64,000 bases of DNA, taken from contig BDSI01000030.1 in NCBI GenBank assembly GCA_003117195.1, forward strand, positions 1,079,355 through 1,143,354, given 5' to 3'. The notes beneath the pieces were generated by a model. The model worked only from the letters and a program-made list of their open reading frames with translations, ran no database searches and was not told where the DNA came from. The position numbers and the translations under genes were made by a program. Positions within the stretch are counted from its first letter, which is position 1. The number at the start of each line of letters is the position of its first letter. Positions 36,658 to 48,400 of the stretch are shown here, piece by piece. The DNA is from Eudorina sp. 2006-703-Eu-15. Lineage: Eukaryota > Chlorophyta > Chlorophyceae > Chlamydomonadales > Volvocaceae.

Positions 36658-39600
36658 ATGGACGGCGCAGACGGCAGCCCACGTCCTGTGCGTGAAGGCG
36701 AACAGCTTCGGCTTCAGCTGCTCCAGCTTCAGTGCATAATAGATTCAAAGGATCGCGAAATTCAGTTGCTGCGAAAGCAACTTTCAACACAGGAGGTGCG
36801 CCCCAACTGTTGAACCGTTGACTTGAAAACAAAAATGTTCGGTGACGCAAGAGAGGGCCCAACTCGTCGGCAGGAGGCTGATGAGGTAGTTGCTCTACAT
36901 GCTGAAATATCACAGCTGCGGAAGGAGGTTCAGCAGCTGACTCTTGAACGGAACGCCCTCCGGCAGTTCGCGACCGCTGCTGCAGCCTCCCCACGGGGTA
37001 AGGCGTGAAACTCACGCAGCAACTTCGGCAATTCATCACCCCCGCATATAGAAATCAGATGCGAACACGCTGCCGGCGGGGGACTTCTTTCCGGTGCTTA
37101 CGTTGTGGAATACGAAGGGGCGCCAACGTTACTTTTAAGCCCTGCGCGGCATACTTCACCATGCCGCGGAATCGGCGCGTTAAGTCCAATCCGCTTAGCG
37201 CTGCGGATTTGGGGCATGTACAACGCTGTGGCGCCGGCAGGACGCTGAGCCGATAGTAGTCATCTGAAACACGTACTCACGGGTCAACCGTGATACCTTA
37301 ACTGCACCCGCATGCCCGGTACGCATAACCTGCAAGAGCGCCGCTCTCCTGCGCGATAGCCTGACCGAACCTTAGCAAGCATACCCATGTCACAGGTGCT
37401 GCCTCCGGTGCAGCAGCATCGCCAGCGCCAGGCGGAGAGGCTACCCATGTTGCTCAACAGCGAGTGGCGCCTGGGGCAGTAGCCGATGGCGGCGGAGCTT
37501 CGGTATCTACGCCACGTGTCGGGGGGAGCACGGGTGGGAGCGGTGTTGGGCATCCGACGACCCCGACGGAAGGCCGGGTACGTGAAATCCAACGCGTTAG
37601 GTTGTCACAGCCGTGGCTAAGTGTGCCGATCACCTCTCCCGAGCAACTCCTTTCCCAGTCCTTTCATCTTCCACGGGGGCTCTTGCCAATACCAAGCCCT
37701 TCAGGGGTGCGCCAGTGCCCGGGTCTCTTGTGTCTTGTGCGTGATAACAGCGCATGCACCAGGTCAGCCCGCACGAAATTGTCAAGCCACACCGACTGAG
37801 TGTCCCATGGAACTTATTATTGCCACAAACCTTTCTGCTCGCCAACCCCTTGTCGTTTACCTGGGCCTTGGGACCGGATGTGGTACTCCAAGCCCTGCCG
37901 GACCTCGTTTGTTCGTACATTTGTGCCGTCCCTTGCCCAGGTTGCCCAGGGGTACCCTTTTAGCCCCGCGTCTGGGGGCGGCCACGTGGACCCGGGGGCG
38001 CTGGTGGAGAAGCTGCGCGCCCTGGTGACCAGCCTAGTGGCGGAGGCACTCGCGGCACAGCACCGACCCGCGGGTCAGGCGCAACCGCTCGGGCTGCCAG
38101 CGCAGCCCTTCCAGCCTCAGACCGCCGCCGGCGCTGCCAGCGCTGCTCTCTACACGATCACGCCCGGAAAGCCGCTTCAACACCCGGCAGCGGCTGTGGC
38201 GCTGCAGCCACTACCAGGGGACCAGGAGCGGCCTTTGGCGCCCTCGGCCGTGCCGGCTCTGACTGGCGCGACCGCTGTCGCGCCGGCCGCCGCTGCCGCC
38301 AATGTGACAGCCTTCGACAGCCAAGCGACCGGCGTGCGGTTGACCTGGCCTGGAGTGCACATCATTGTGCAACAGGTACCGCCGCCAGCCCCCGGTGCAC
38401 CCGCACCCGCCTCGGAGTCAGTGGACGCGGCAGCTGGTCGCAGCTGTGAGACGACGGGGCCGCCCGTCGCTGCTGCTGCCGTACCCGCGGTTGTCACCTC
38501 GACCCCAGCGCCGGAAAACCAGGCTGGCAGCCACAGCCCACCTACCGTGAGCACCGCGGATAAGGGGACGGGGACTGGCGGCAGCGTCCCTGCAGTCAGT
38601 GAGGCAGCGGCACAGGCGGCGCCAGCAGCCCCAGCGGCGCCGCCGGCGGTCACCGCGGCAGAACCGTCAGCCGTTCCTGCCGTGTTGGAGCTCAATGTCG
38701 ACGGCACGGTGATGCTGGTGGAGCGCGGTGTGCTGGAGTCCCAGGCGGCCGGCAGCATACTGCACCGGAAGCTGGTCCGCGAGTACAACACGCTGCCGTT
38801 GGACGCGCACGGCAGGCCGTACCTGTCGTACGACCCGCGCGCGTTCCAGGTAAGGCGCGGAATAAATGACCCGTGAGAGCGACTAGGAAGGGAACGAGGA
38901 TAAGGAGGTCAGCTAGACGAGCCAGACAAGGATTTGGGGGGGATTGTAGGTAGGCAGAACGCTAGTGCTGGCGAGGTGTGTGATGCGTACATGCTCCGGT
39001 TCGCATGCATGTGCGGCATGACGCGCAATTGATATCCGATAGGGTTTGATTAGGGCCCATGATTAGGGCACCGTTTGTCAACTTGATAATCTATATCTTC
39101 TCTTGTGCTCTCGCCTGAATCCCCGTTGTGCAACAGGTGTTACTATCGCACCTGAAGGAGAGGTACCTGTTCGGCAGCGCAGTCGCGGCACCGCTGGCGG
39201 GCTTGGCACATGCGGCGGAGTCCCTGGGCGTTTCCCGCCATTACTTGGCGCAGGTTCGTGAGGTGGCGGGTTCCGGTTGGGCGGCTGCATGGCGGCAGGC
39301 AGGGTCATCCGAAGCTTTGCGGTCAGGAGCAAACCCCACGCGATGCCAAGAGCTAGCTCACCAGGCACGAGTGGGAAATGATTGGTGGTGCACATCCCTT
39401 GCGCGCATCTCATCCGTCTGGTGCACAGTCATGGTGACGCGCATCTCACCACACACCACACGAGATTACCTGGCTCGCTGACTGTTCACCATGAAAGGGC
39501 GTGGATGCAAGCGCATCAGAACCCCTCGCGCGTGGCTGAGCATGGCCTTGCCGCGCTGCCGCCCTTGGTGACACCAACAAAACTCGACCGGCCAAACTCG

Positions 39601-41057
39601 TCCGCTCCACCCAGGTCGCCGCGCACTTTGGCCTGGTGATCCCGCCCACCCTGGAGCCGAAGGCGGCCGTCCCGGCCATCCCCGCCACCTCCACCGCAGC
39701 AGCCGCAGCCATCCAGTATCCAACCATCGCCGCGACCCCCTCCGGCTCCACCGACCCGGTCTTCTTCCAAGCCGCTCAGCCACGCGCCCCGGCGGCGTCA
39801 GCAGCATCTGTGGCGGCTGCCTTGGACAGCCTCATCGCCCAACCCAAACCCTCATCCGCGACACACCTCGGCCAACCCGCACTGGCGGCTGCCGATCCGA
39901 GCCGGTCCCCGCCGAACCCGTTCGAGGTTCTTCCGGCGGCTCCGCCGCCGCAGGCTGTGCACGCGCCGCAGCTGGAGGCCGCTGCGACTGCTGCTGTTGC
40001 CAGGGGGTTGCCCTCAGGCGGAGTTGACGTGGCGCAGCCCTGGGACCAGCTACCCAGTCTGCGGGTGCCTGCACAGCCGGTTGCCGGCGTCAACACCGCG
40101 GCCGGGCAGGCACTGTCCGGGAGCGAGCAGGCGAGCGTCGTCAACGTTGCCAGCAGCGAGCTGCACTCGGTGCTGAGCACCGCCTTCGGCTCTGGGGCGG
40201 TGAAGCCTGATGCGGAAAATGCCGGTTTGACGAACCGACCGGCGGTACATGATGTCGCGGCTCCGCCGGCCGCCAGCGCCTCCGGGGGAGCTCCGGTCGG
40301 GGCAGTCGGCGAAGCCTTGGAGCGCTTGAGCAACGGGGGCGCGGCCGGCAGCCTCCTGCCGGCAGACTCAGCGACCGCATCGACACCGGCGCTTCAGGCC
40401 GCCGGCTCGTCCCCGCCGCCGCAGCCGCCAACCCAGTCTCCACAAGCGCTTGCCCAGCGCCCGTCCACCTCACTTCCGTCGCCATCGCGCATTCCGCCGC
40501 CGCCACCGACACAGAAATCCGTTCCTGGCGCGCTGCTCCCGACAGCCTGTGCGCAGTCCTCGGGCCCAGGTGCCGTGTCAGCACCAGGTGGCGCTGCGGC
40601 TGGCGCTTCGCCTGCAGCCGCTGCGCCTGCGCTTGCCGCTGCGGTGACACCGGCCGCTGCTCCAGCGGGCGTGGACTCGACGGTCCCCGGCTGGTGGCAG
40701 CCCTTCCCGGAGGGCCCAGCTGCCGACGCTGTCGCCGCCGTTGCGCCGGACTCGACAGGACCCGCCAGCCTTATCCCCGCGACAGCGGTGACAGGCAGCG
40801 GCGCAAGCGGAGAGGCGGCGCTGCCGGCAGCTCTCACAGCAGTGGCCGTGCAGCAGGAGCCTCCCTCCGCTTCCGCTTCCACCGCCGATCCGCAAACGGA
40901 TGCCGTGCCTGCTGCGGCTGCAGCGGTGGGTAGCGACGGCGCGGTCTCCGCGGCGTGGGCGGCGGCTGAGGCACGCTACAAAGTCCCCAACCTGTACGCA
41001 GTCCTCGCGGAGAAGCGCCGGGCGGAGCTGGAGGCGGAGGGCGGCCCAGGCGCTTGA
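36658..41057 (+). CDS. Coiled-coil protein with KCTD/T1-type BTB domain
   Basis: Six exons in phase: 36658-36795, 36874-36997, 37396-37577, 37941-38849 (a second acceptor nine bases later is also possible), 39137-39253, 39615-41057; about 970 residues. Residues 1-85 are a coiled coil (EGEQLRLQLLQLQ, ISQLRKEVQQLTLERNAL). A long Ala/Pro/Gly linker follows. Residues about 396-470, split by the exon 4-5 junction, look like a potassium-channel tetramerisation (BTB_2) fold: LELNVDGTVMLVERGVLES, then DAHGRPYLSYDPRAFQ and VLLSHLKERYLF, matching the family pattern LNVGG...FIDRDPxxFxxVLxYLR. The remaining 480 residues are low complexity ending in a charged KRRAELEAE helix. No channel segments are present, so it is a KCTD-like soluble protein; such proteins usually oligomerise and often act as cullin-3 adaptors, but the partner here is unknown. 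Confidence 0.8.
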
Positions 41058-42486
41058 CGTGAGGAATCCAGCATGAGAGGCGCCAGGTTGGACGTGGCTG
41101 TGGGGCGTGGGATTCATCAAGATGGGGAGGGAGACCGAATCGTGGAGCCTTTGTGGCTCGCCAGGTTTTTTGGCCGGCGGGGCGGTTGCGACCAATGTCG
41201 GCAGGATTTTGGAGGGACTAGGCGGCGTGGTCTGAATTACGTGCATCGTTGTCCGCGCGGTGTGCAGAAGTGGTACTATGAAGAATGGGTACCGTGCAAG
41301 ATGCAGGACGTGGTGAGCGAATGAGGTCTTGCGGGTGCTGGGGTTGCGCTTTACCGGCTCAGGTTGGGTGGCGTGTTTAGAGCAGGAGCCCGCAGAGGGT
41401 GAGCCCGCAGAACTGCCCGCGGCCGAGGCAGGCAGCGACCTCACCGTCAGGAGAGAATTCCCCAGAGCCGTTCTCGCGAATGGTGGGGGTGTGCGATGCA
41501 TGCGCGGGTGGGGGCATTCTTCGTCCGGGGCAACGCATCAGCTTCAGCCCACTAAAGCTTATAGTGAAATGTGGGAACGCTGAAGGCCAATAATGGCTGG
41601 AATTCCTTTGAATCTTGGACTCGGGCGCTGAGGTGGATGCCTACGTAGCGCATGAGTGACGGCGTACTTTGCCGTCGGCAGTGTCTTCCTTAGGACGTCG
41701 AGGTTTTTGACATGTACATAACACCCAACCCTGGCTTGCGTTGAAGACCCACCATTGCTTGCGTTGGCGGATTCATCATTTTGCTCATGTCCCGCGTACG
41801 AGCGGAATGTGCTCGGGTTCGCGTGGTGTTTGGAAGGACTGGGAACGTGTTAGCATTTGGCCACCATAAAGGGGCTTAGTTTTGTTTGGCATGGTCGCTA
41901 CGAACTCCTTGCCGGCGGCATGTGTGCTGGAGTGTGGAGAATGTGCAGACCTCAGGGGCCAACCCTGGGCCTGTACAGAGCCCATTACGTCGTCGCTGCG
42001 CCTGTGCTCTGTTCCTCCATGGGTTATGACGACGGCGTGCTGAATGAATGAACGTTACAGCGGACCCCAAAGGGATCAACGGTGTGTACCAGGGCTAGCC
42101 CCAGCAGGCCCCACCGACAAGGCGGCAAGACGCGGGATGTGTTGTGTCGTGGGACCCTTTTGGGACCCTCGTGGGACCAGTTCGACCCTTTTGGAAGGTT
42201 GACAACGCAGCTGCTCCTGTTTGTGGAGATGCTCAGAACATGTCGCAATCCTTTCAGTGCGGCCATCTACCGTTGGTGTGCAATTGCTGAGTTGAAGTGA
42301 TTCGTTTTCAAACATAGAGGAGTGGTTTCGGAGGGTTCCCGGAGGAAAACGCCATGTCTCCCACTTCTGTCAATTACATACTATTTGCTATGCAGCGCAT
42401 CAGTACCATGAGCTCTGATATATCAAAATGACTCCCTAAGGTCTGGCAGGTCCGAGTAGCTTTAGGACGCAAAGCGAGAAGGAGAA
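41058..42486. other. Intergenic, BTB gene to CLC gene
   Basis: No gene recognised apart from the LINE tail at 42044-42125. The region may contain 5' untranslated or further N-terminal exons of the CLC gene: a good acceptor (TTTAG at 42461-42465) precedes seven in-frame codons before the ATG at 42487. Confidence 0.5.
42044..42125 (-). repeat. LINE 3' tail, severely 5'-truncated
   Basis: About 80 bp matching, on the minus strand, the last bases of the LINE at 19600-22233, including CAACGGTGTGTACCAGGGCT and the terminal GAATGAATGAACGTTACAG. Homology stops abruptly after GGCGGCAAGACGC. Confidence 0.85.
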
Positions 42487-45400
42487 ATGACTTCGCTACA
42501 TGCAAAGCGCCTTCAAATTCCTCGCTTGTATACGTTGCTGCGATGGCTCTTCTTGATAGTGATTGCCATCAGCACAGCGCTGGTAGGCTTTTTCCAGAGT
42601 ATGCTGGTGTCCAGCCTTTACGGTCTGCGAAGTGAATTCATCTTTTCCATCGTGGTATGTGTTGCCATTGCTTCCGGCATCGTCCATCGCCGACACTACA
42701 GCGTTCGCTGAATCACTCCGCCCTTACACATTACCGTCCACAGTTGTTGAATGAAAACGTTTTCATCAAGTTCCTTCAGTACACAGCCTTCAATCTGTTG
42801 CTGGCGTTCCTATGCTGCTTCTTTATGTGGATTATCTCGCCTGCCGCGTCTGGCTCGGGTATTCCGGACGTGAAGGCATACCTGAACGGCGTTGAGAGCC
42901 CTATATTCAAAAACTTTTTCACCCTTAAAACATTTGTTGCGAAGGTGGGTGGGGACGTTGCCCCTGGGTGCACGACGGGTCGTCGCGAAGGTCACCTCGG
43001 GAAAGTGCATTTCCTGCAGGTGATTTCTAGCGCATTGGCTGTCTCATCAAGCTTGGTCATGGGCAAGGAGGGCCCAATGCTGCATGCTGGTTCCATTTTG
43101 GCGGTGGTCCTCGGTAGAAAGTGAGTTCGGTTGCCACTCTGTACGGCTAAACAAGCAAGACCCCTGAAGTGTCTTGTGAACCCCCCGCATGGACGCAGCA
43201 AGTGGATGCAGCAGCAGATGGAAGTAGCGGCCCACTGGGGAACTTACACATACAACAAGGAGTTGCGTGACCTGGTGGCTATTGGCGCAGCTTGTGGAGT
43301 GACAACAGCTTTCAAAGCGCCGGTACGCGTGACATATAGCTGGGTAGAGCGTATGTATGATGAGGGAGCATGTGGGAAAGTAGTGTTGCCGTCGACGGTG
43401 AAAGGGAGCACTGGGCAGGACCGGCGTGTTCAACAGTTGAACACAACAGAAAGCACCCCCGGGGCGCGTTCGCGTGAATGTATGTTCAACGACGCACACC
43501 AAGGCCGGAGAACTGTGGGTTTCAGTTGCGGCCGTTGGCATTAAACCTCAAGTGTCCTGGCGGGCACATGCTGGCGGCTTTGATTGTCCAGCGCACAACC
43601 GGCGCATCAAACGTGCAACAGCACTGTTGAAGGGTGCACACTGCATCATTGCTGTGTCGCAGGTCGGCGGCGTGCTGTTTGCCATGGAAATGTCCACCCG
43701 CTGGGGCAAGGAAATCATGTGGCGCTGCTTCCTGGCGTGCGCGATCACCATTGTGGTGGTCCGCGAAGCCGTGAACATCTGCAGCACACACGGCCACTGC
43801 AAATCGCTGCAGTGGGGATCCCTCATCTGGTTCAAGGTATGTGGTACAGCACCACCGCGCAGGGCATCGCCCGCCCTATTTAGGGTCGGGTCCATTTCAT
43901 GCAGTTACTTCAAATGTTATCGAGGGTTACTGTGGGTGACGTGGGTGATTGTGGGTGACATGGGTTACTGTGGGTGACGTGGGTTACTGTGGGTGACGTG
44001 AGTTACTGTGGGTGACCGGAGACGTGCAACTATCACAAAGCATCTTCACTGATGGATCGCATCTGGGTCGCCATGCCTTGCACGCCGGGGGCGCCGTTGC
44101 GTCCCTCACAGCTATCATTTCCGACACCCTACGAGCAAGTGTGGGCCATCATTCTGCTGGCCATCGTTGGCGGCTACCTGGGCTGCCTGTACATCTCCTT
44201 CAACACCTGGGTCTGCGTCGTGCGGAAGAAGTGGACCAAGTTCATGTGGGCTCGCATCGCGGAGGTGCGTGCGCAAGCCGGAAGCTGAAGTGGTACCGCG
44301 CAAGCATATGGAATGGCGGCCAACAAGTGGATGCTGCATAGTGAGCTGGCGTGAACGGCGGGATCCGCAGGAGCGATGCTAGATGGGATAACACGTATGC
44401 CAGGTCGGATGTCGGGGTCTCGGTCAGTCCTCCCGACGCAAAGACCCTGTCCGATTCGGTGCGCAGGTCTGCGCCATCTCGGTTGCCACCTCGATACTGT
44501 TTTTCTTCATGCCGGTGGCTGGCCGCTGCAAGTCGTGCGACAGCAAGGCGGACGACGTGTGCCTGACAGGTGATTTGGGTTTTTGGCACAGCAGCATGGC
44601 TCACATCCTCAGGTCGTTTTTGTGACTAGCGTGTGCGTGTGGTGGAGGGGAGGAAAGGTGAGGGTGCAAAGCTTTGCAAGACGCGTGTTATGGGGCGATG
44701 GTGGTGTAGCTTTACATAAGCGTCTAAGGGGTGGAGCACACCGGTGGACCGAGCGAGAGGAATCTAAGCGTCTCGGTTCACGGCCGTAAGAGATTCGCGC
44801 GGAGGGGGCACCCCAAGAGGCGTCACCCAGCAGCCCACGTTCCAAGGTGTTGTGGCGTCGGAGTGTGTGTCCATACCCTATGCACATTTTCCTATCGCCG
44901 GTTTGAACCTCCAGGTGGCGCGCAGTTCAAGACTTTCCAGGGCTTTCATTGCCACACTGATCACCACTACAACGATCTTGCGACACTGGTATTCAACCCC
45001 CAGGTTCGTCCCGATCCAAGTCGTGCCCCATACCAAGTTATCGTTCTACTGCAACTAAGTTCGTCCTCGTGCGCAAACGGTTGAAGCTCGCAGTGCTGTC
45101 GCAGCTGCGTCACCCTGCGCCTTTCGCCGCCACCAGGACCCCAAACGGCCGGAAGCGGCGACTGAATTTACGGCCGTCATCACATGGCGTGTTTCCGCGC
45201 GCAGGGCTACGTGACGCAGGCGCTGTTCCAGAGCCACTCGGGCACATTCTCTTTCACCTCCATGCTGCTGTACGGTGTTATCTACTGGCTCATGGCGGGG
45301 ATCACGTACGGCGCCTTCATTCCCTCGGGTCTGTTCACGCCTTCGCTGATCTTCGGTGGCCTTCTTGGGTGAGCACCACGAACCGCAGCGCACCGGGTCA

Positions 45401-48400
45401 CCCCATATTTCTATCGCAGGCTGTGCGTTTGAAACCTGAATTCATAGCGGCATTTCATGGGTACACCAAGTTGCACGCGCTTGACCTTGACCGTGCAACG
45501 TATTGGTTGGATCTCGGTATGCGCATGCCACGTCGGGTCCAGGAACGGGAACAGCTATTTTCCATGAGCTCCGGCCGTGTGCGCACGCGGCAGCGCCATC
45601 ATGCATGTGCAGATGTAGTTATCTACTGCAACTGGTACTGCTGCCACATCCTCCCACATCCCACACTGCAGGCGTATGTGGGCCGAGGTGCTGGTCTCTA
45701 TCCACGTCGCGAATGAGAGCACGGTAAGCCTGGGCCGGGTGAGCCACGCCCCGTCTTGTCTGGCTGTTGTTCGCCCGAGTACTGCACGCTGTTGATCCCG
45801 TCTCTGCTGGGTAATTACGGCTGGGTGGCCACCTTCCAATCTGCGCGGCTGTCACCGGGTAGATCCGGCTGGAATAGCAAACCCCGATGGCATGTGGTGA
45901 ACGGGTGCTGACGGATGTGCAGGTGGGCTTCTACGCCTTGCTGGGAGCGGCGGCCTTCCTTGGCGGGCTGATGCGCATGTCGGCGGCGCAGGCGCTCATC
46001 CTCATGGAGATGACCCAGTCGCCAGCCATGCTGCCCTTCCTGATGCTGGTGAGGAACGGGAATGTATTCGAAGGGGAACAGGACTCACATTGGGCATTTG
46101 GGGCCCACGAATCCTGTCGGGGCAGGTTAAGCGTGACGAGAGCATGGGCGAGCTGGAGGCGATGCCGTCCACAGCGATTCGTCAGCGCGTGGCTTGGGAT
46201 TAAGCGACAGCAGCCTGTATTGGGGTGTGGTGGTATGGATCCTTTACGGTCGGCCAGGGGAGACCTCGGGTTGTCTCCCTGTCGATGACACCCTGGCCTT
46301 CCTGGCCCCTTGGACAGGTGCTTGTCATCTCGAAGAACGTGGGTGATTGCTTCAACTACGGCGTCTTCGAGCACCAGATGATGCTCAAGGTGACTTGAGT
46401 GGCTGGAACATTTTGGCACACCAGTTTCGTGGGCACAATCGGGGCCAGCTACGTCGGATACGCGCGGGGTTGTCTTCATACACTGACGGCCGTTGTTGAT
46501 GTGCAGTAAACATCCTTGTCTTGTGGGCAGGGGGTGTGCAACCACGTGTTGCCTTATCCACTCGCTGCGTTAGTCCGCGCCGTCCGTGTGTCGGACGGCT
46601 GTGTTGGGTGGCGCTTCAGCACAATTTGGCTGTCGATGGGCAGTCACCCTGCTGCCGGCCCTCGTGGCCTGGGGCACGTCCCTACCACCTTGGCCCCCCG
46701 CAGAACCTCCCGTTCGTGGGCTTGGCTGAGAACAACAGCAAGAAGTTCCACATCAACGCTAACGATATCATGAAGCGCAACGACGGCAAGGTGAGTGTCT
46801 GCGCGGCAGGGCCCTAGCCAGCACCTGCGTCAGCTTCGCGGTACGGCGGTAATGCGTCCCGTACGCGGTACCCCTTGGATCTTCCCTGGCCCTGCTTGCG
46901 CTTATTGTAGCGACGATAGGCGACGATGCAGCAGGCAAGCTGCGCGCCTGGGGTGTCCCTGCCGCGGCAGCTTTGCTTCGCACATCTTCGATGCCTTCCT
47001 CGCCTCGGTAAGGAAGGCTCTGGCGGCCAGATGGTGACTGCCTGGGCGTTTTGCGCCGAACGATGCCCACCCAGGGGGATACTCTGTACGTCACGGAGCC
47101 GGGGTGCGTTTTGGCGGAGGCCCTGGACACCTTCCGCGACAGCGCCGCGTTCCCCGTCACCACGCTTCCTCCCGATCCCGAGGACAAGGAGTCCAGGGGT
47201 AGGTCGGCTGCTTCCCGTGCACGGACTTGAAAGGGTTGCGTCACACAGGGTCCAGCAGCCACAAGGCTGGGTCCCGCTGTCTTGTCTAGATAGCATTTCG
47301 AGGACTTTGCGTGCTCTCGGGCATCAAGGCGCGTGCATGACTGTAGTTTGGTGTTGGCGGGGTGTGGCAGCCCGGTGATCGGGCGGTGGGCACCACGTGC
47401 GCCTCCTCGTCTCAGCGTCTGGTGGCGTCGAGACTAAAAGTGGCCCCGCGATCGACGACCGACGACAATGGCGCACACGTCCTTGCACACGCAGCGACGG
47501 CCCAGTGCATGAATTCCTGCGTGCTTGAGAACTTTGTGTGAACCGTGCGGGTTGTCTCCCTGTACGCCCTGACGACGCCGCCAGGCAACTTCGTCGGTAT
47601 GATCAGCCGGCGGAATGTGGCCGAGCTGATCGACGAATTTGGGGTGGAGGCGGCGGCCATCGACCTGACACCCAAGGTGGAGGTTGCGCCCATCCTGATC
47701 CCACCAAACATGCCGCTACCCTTCATCTACAGGTACTGAGGGCTGCGGGAGCGCCGCTATGACGCGGGGGGGGGCTACCATGGAGACTCAGGCCTCGGTA
47801 GCTAGGGTTAGATAATCCGACCCCAGGCGGGGGCCGACCGCGCTAGCTTGGGATCAGGACGTTTTCCTGCGATAAAGCGCACAGGGATAACACCCATAAA
47901 AACAAGTGGGGGTAACGCCCGCCGATATTAAGGTGTAATGCACCGAGAGGCTGAGTGCGTACGAATGCGTCGTAAGCTTCGGTTGAGTACCAGGCTCTCC
48001 GGCTCGGGCCCATCGCATCACGGTCTTGACCCGGGTTTACAATTGGGTTGCTGCCCTCAAGAACATTTGGGTTGCTGCCCTCAAGAATAATATTTTGTGA
48101 GGCCCTAACTGGCAGGTCACCCCACGGCCGCTCCTCCGCTGGCGCAGGATTGTGAACGCGGAAGGGTTCAACTATGTGCCCGTCATCCGCTGGAACGGGC
48201 CGCTGGAGGGGATAGTGAGCCGTGCGGACCTGGTGGAGGTGCAGAACGCGCAGGTAAGGGACAGGCGCGGGTGGGTGACAGGCGGGGCAGGCGGGTCGGG
48301 GGCCGGCCGGAAGGGCGATGATAATGCGCTGCGCTACAACACGGCCTGGGAGCCATCTTCCTGAAGGGCCCCTGGGAGATAACCATCGATTATAGATGAC

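Noticed and set aside
36820..36850. AAAATGTTCGGTGACGC as a separate start for the coiled-coil gene
   Set aside because: It lies in intron 1 of the BTB gene; the exon from 36658 joins in phase and extends the same coiled coil.
42018..42050. MGYDDGVLNE as a CLC N-terminal exon
   Set aside because: It resembles the acidic Tyr-Asp segment before CLC helix B, but the end is the start of the LINE tail and there is no splice donor.
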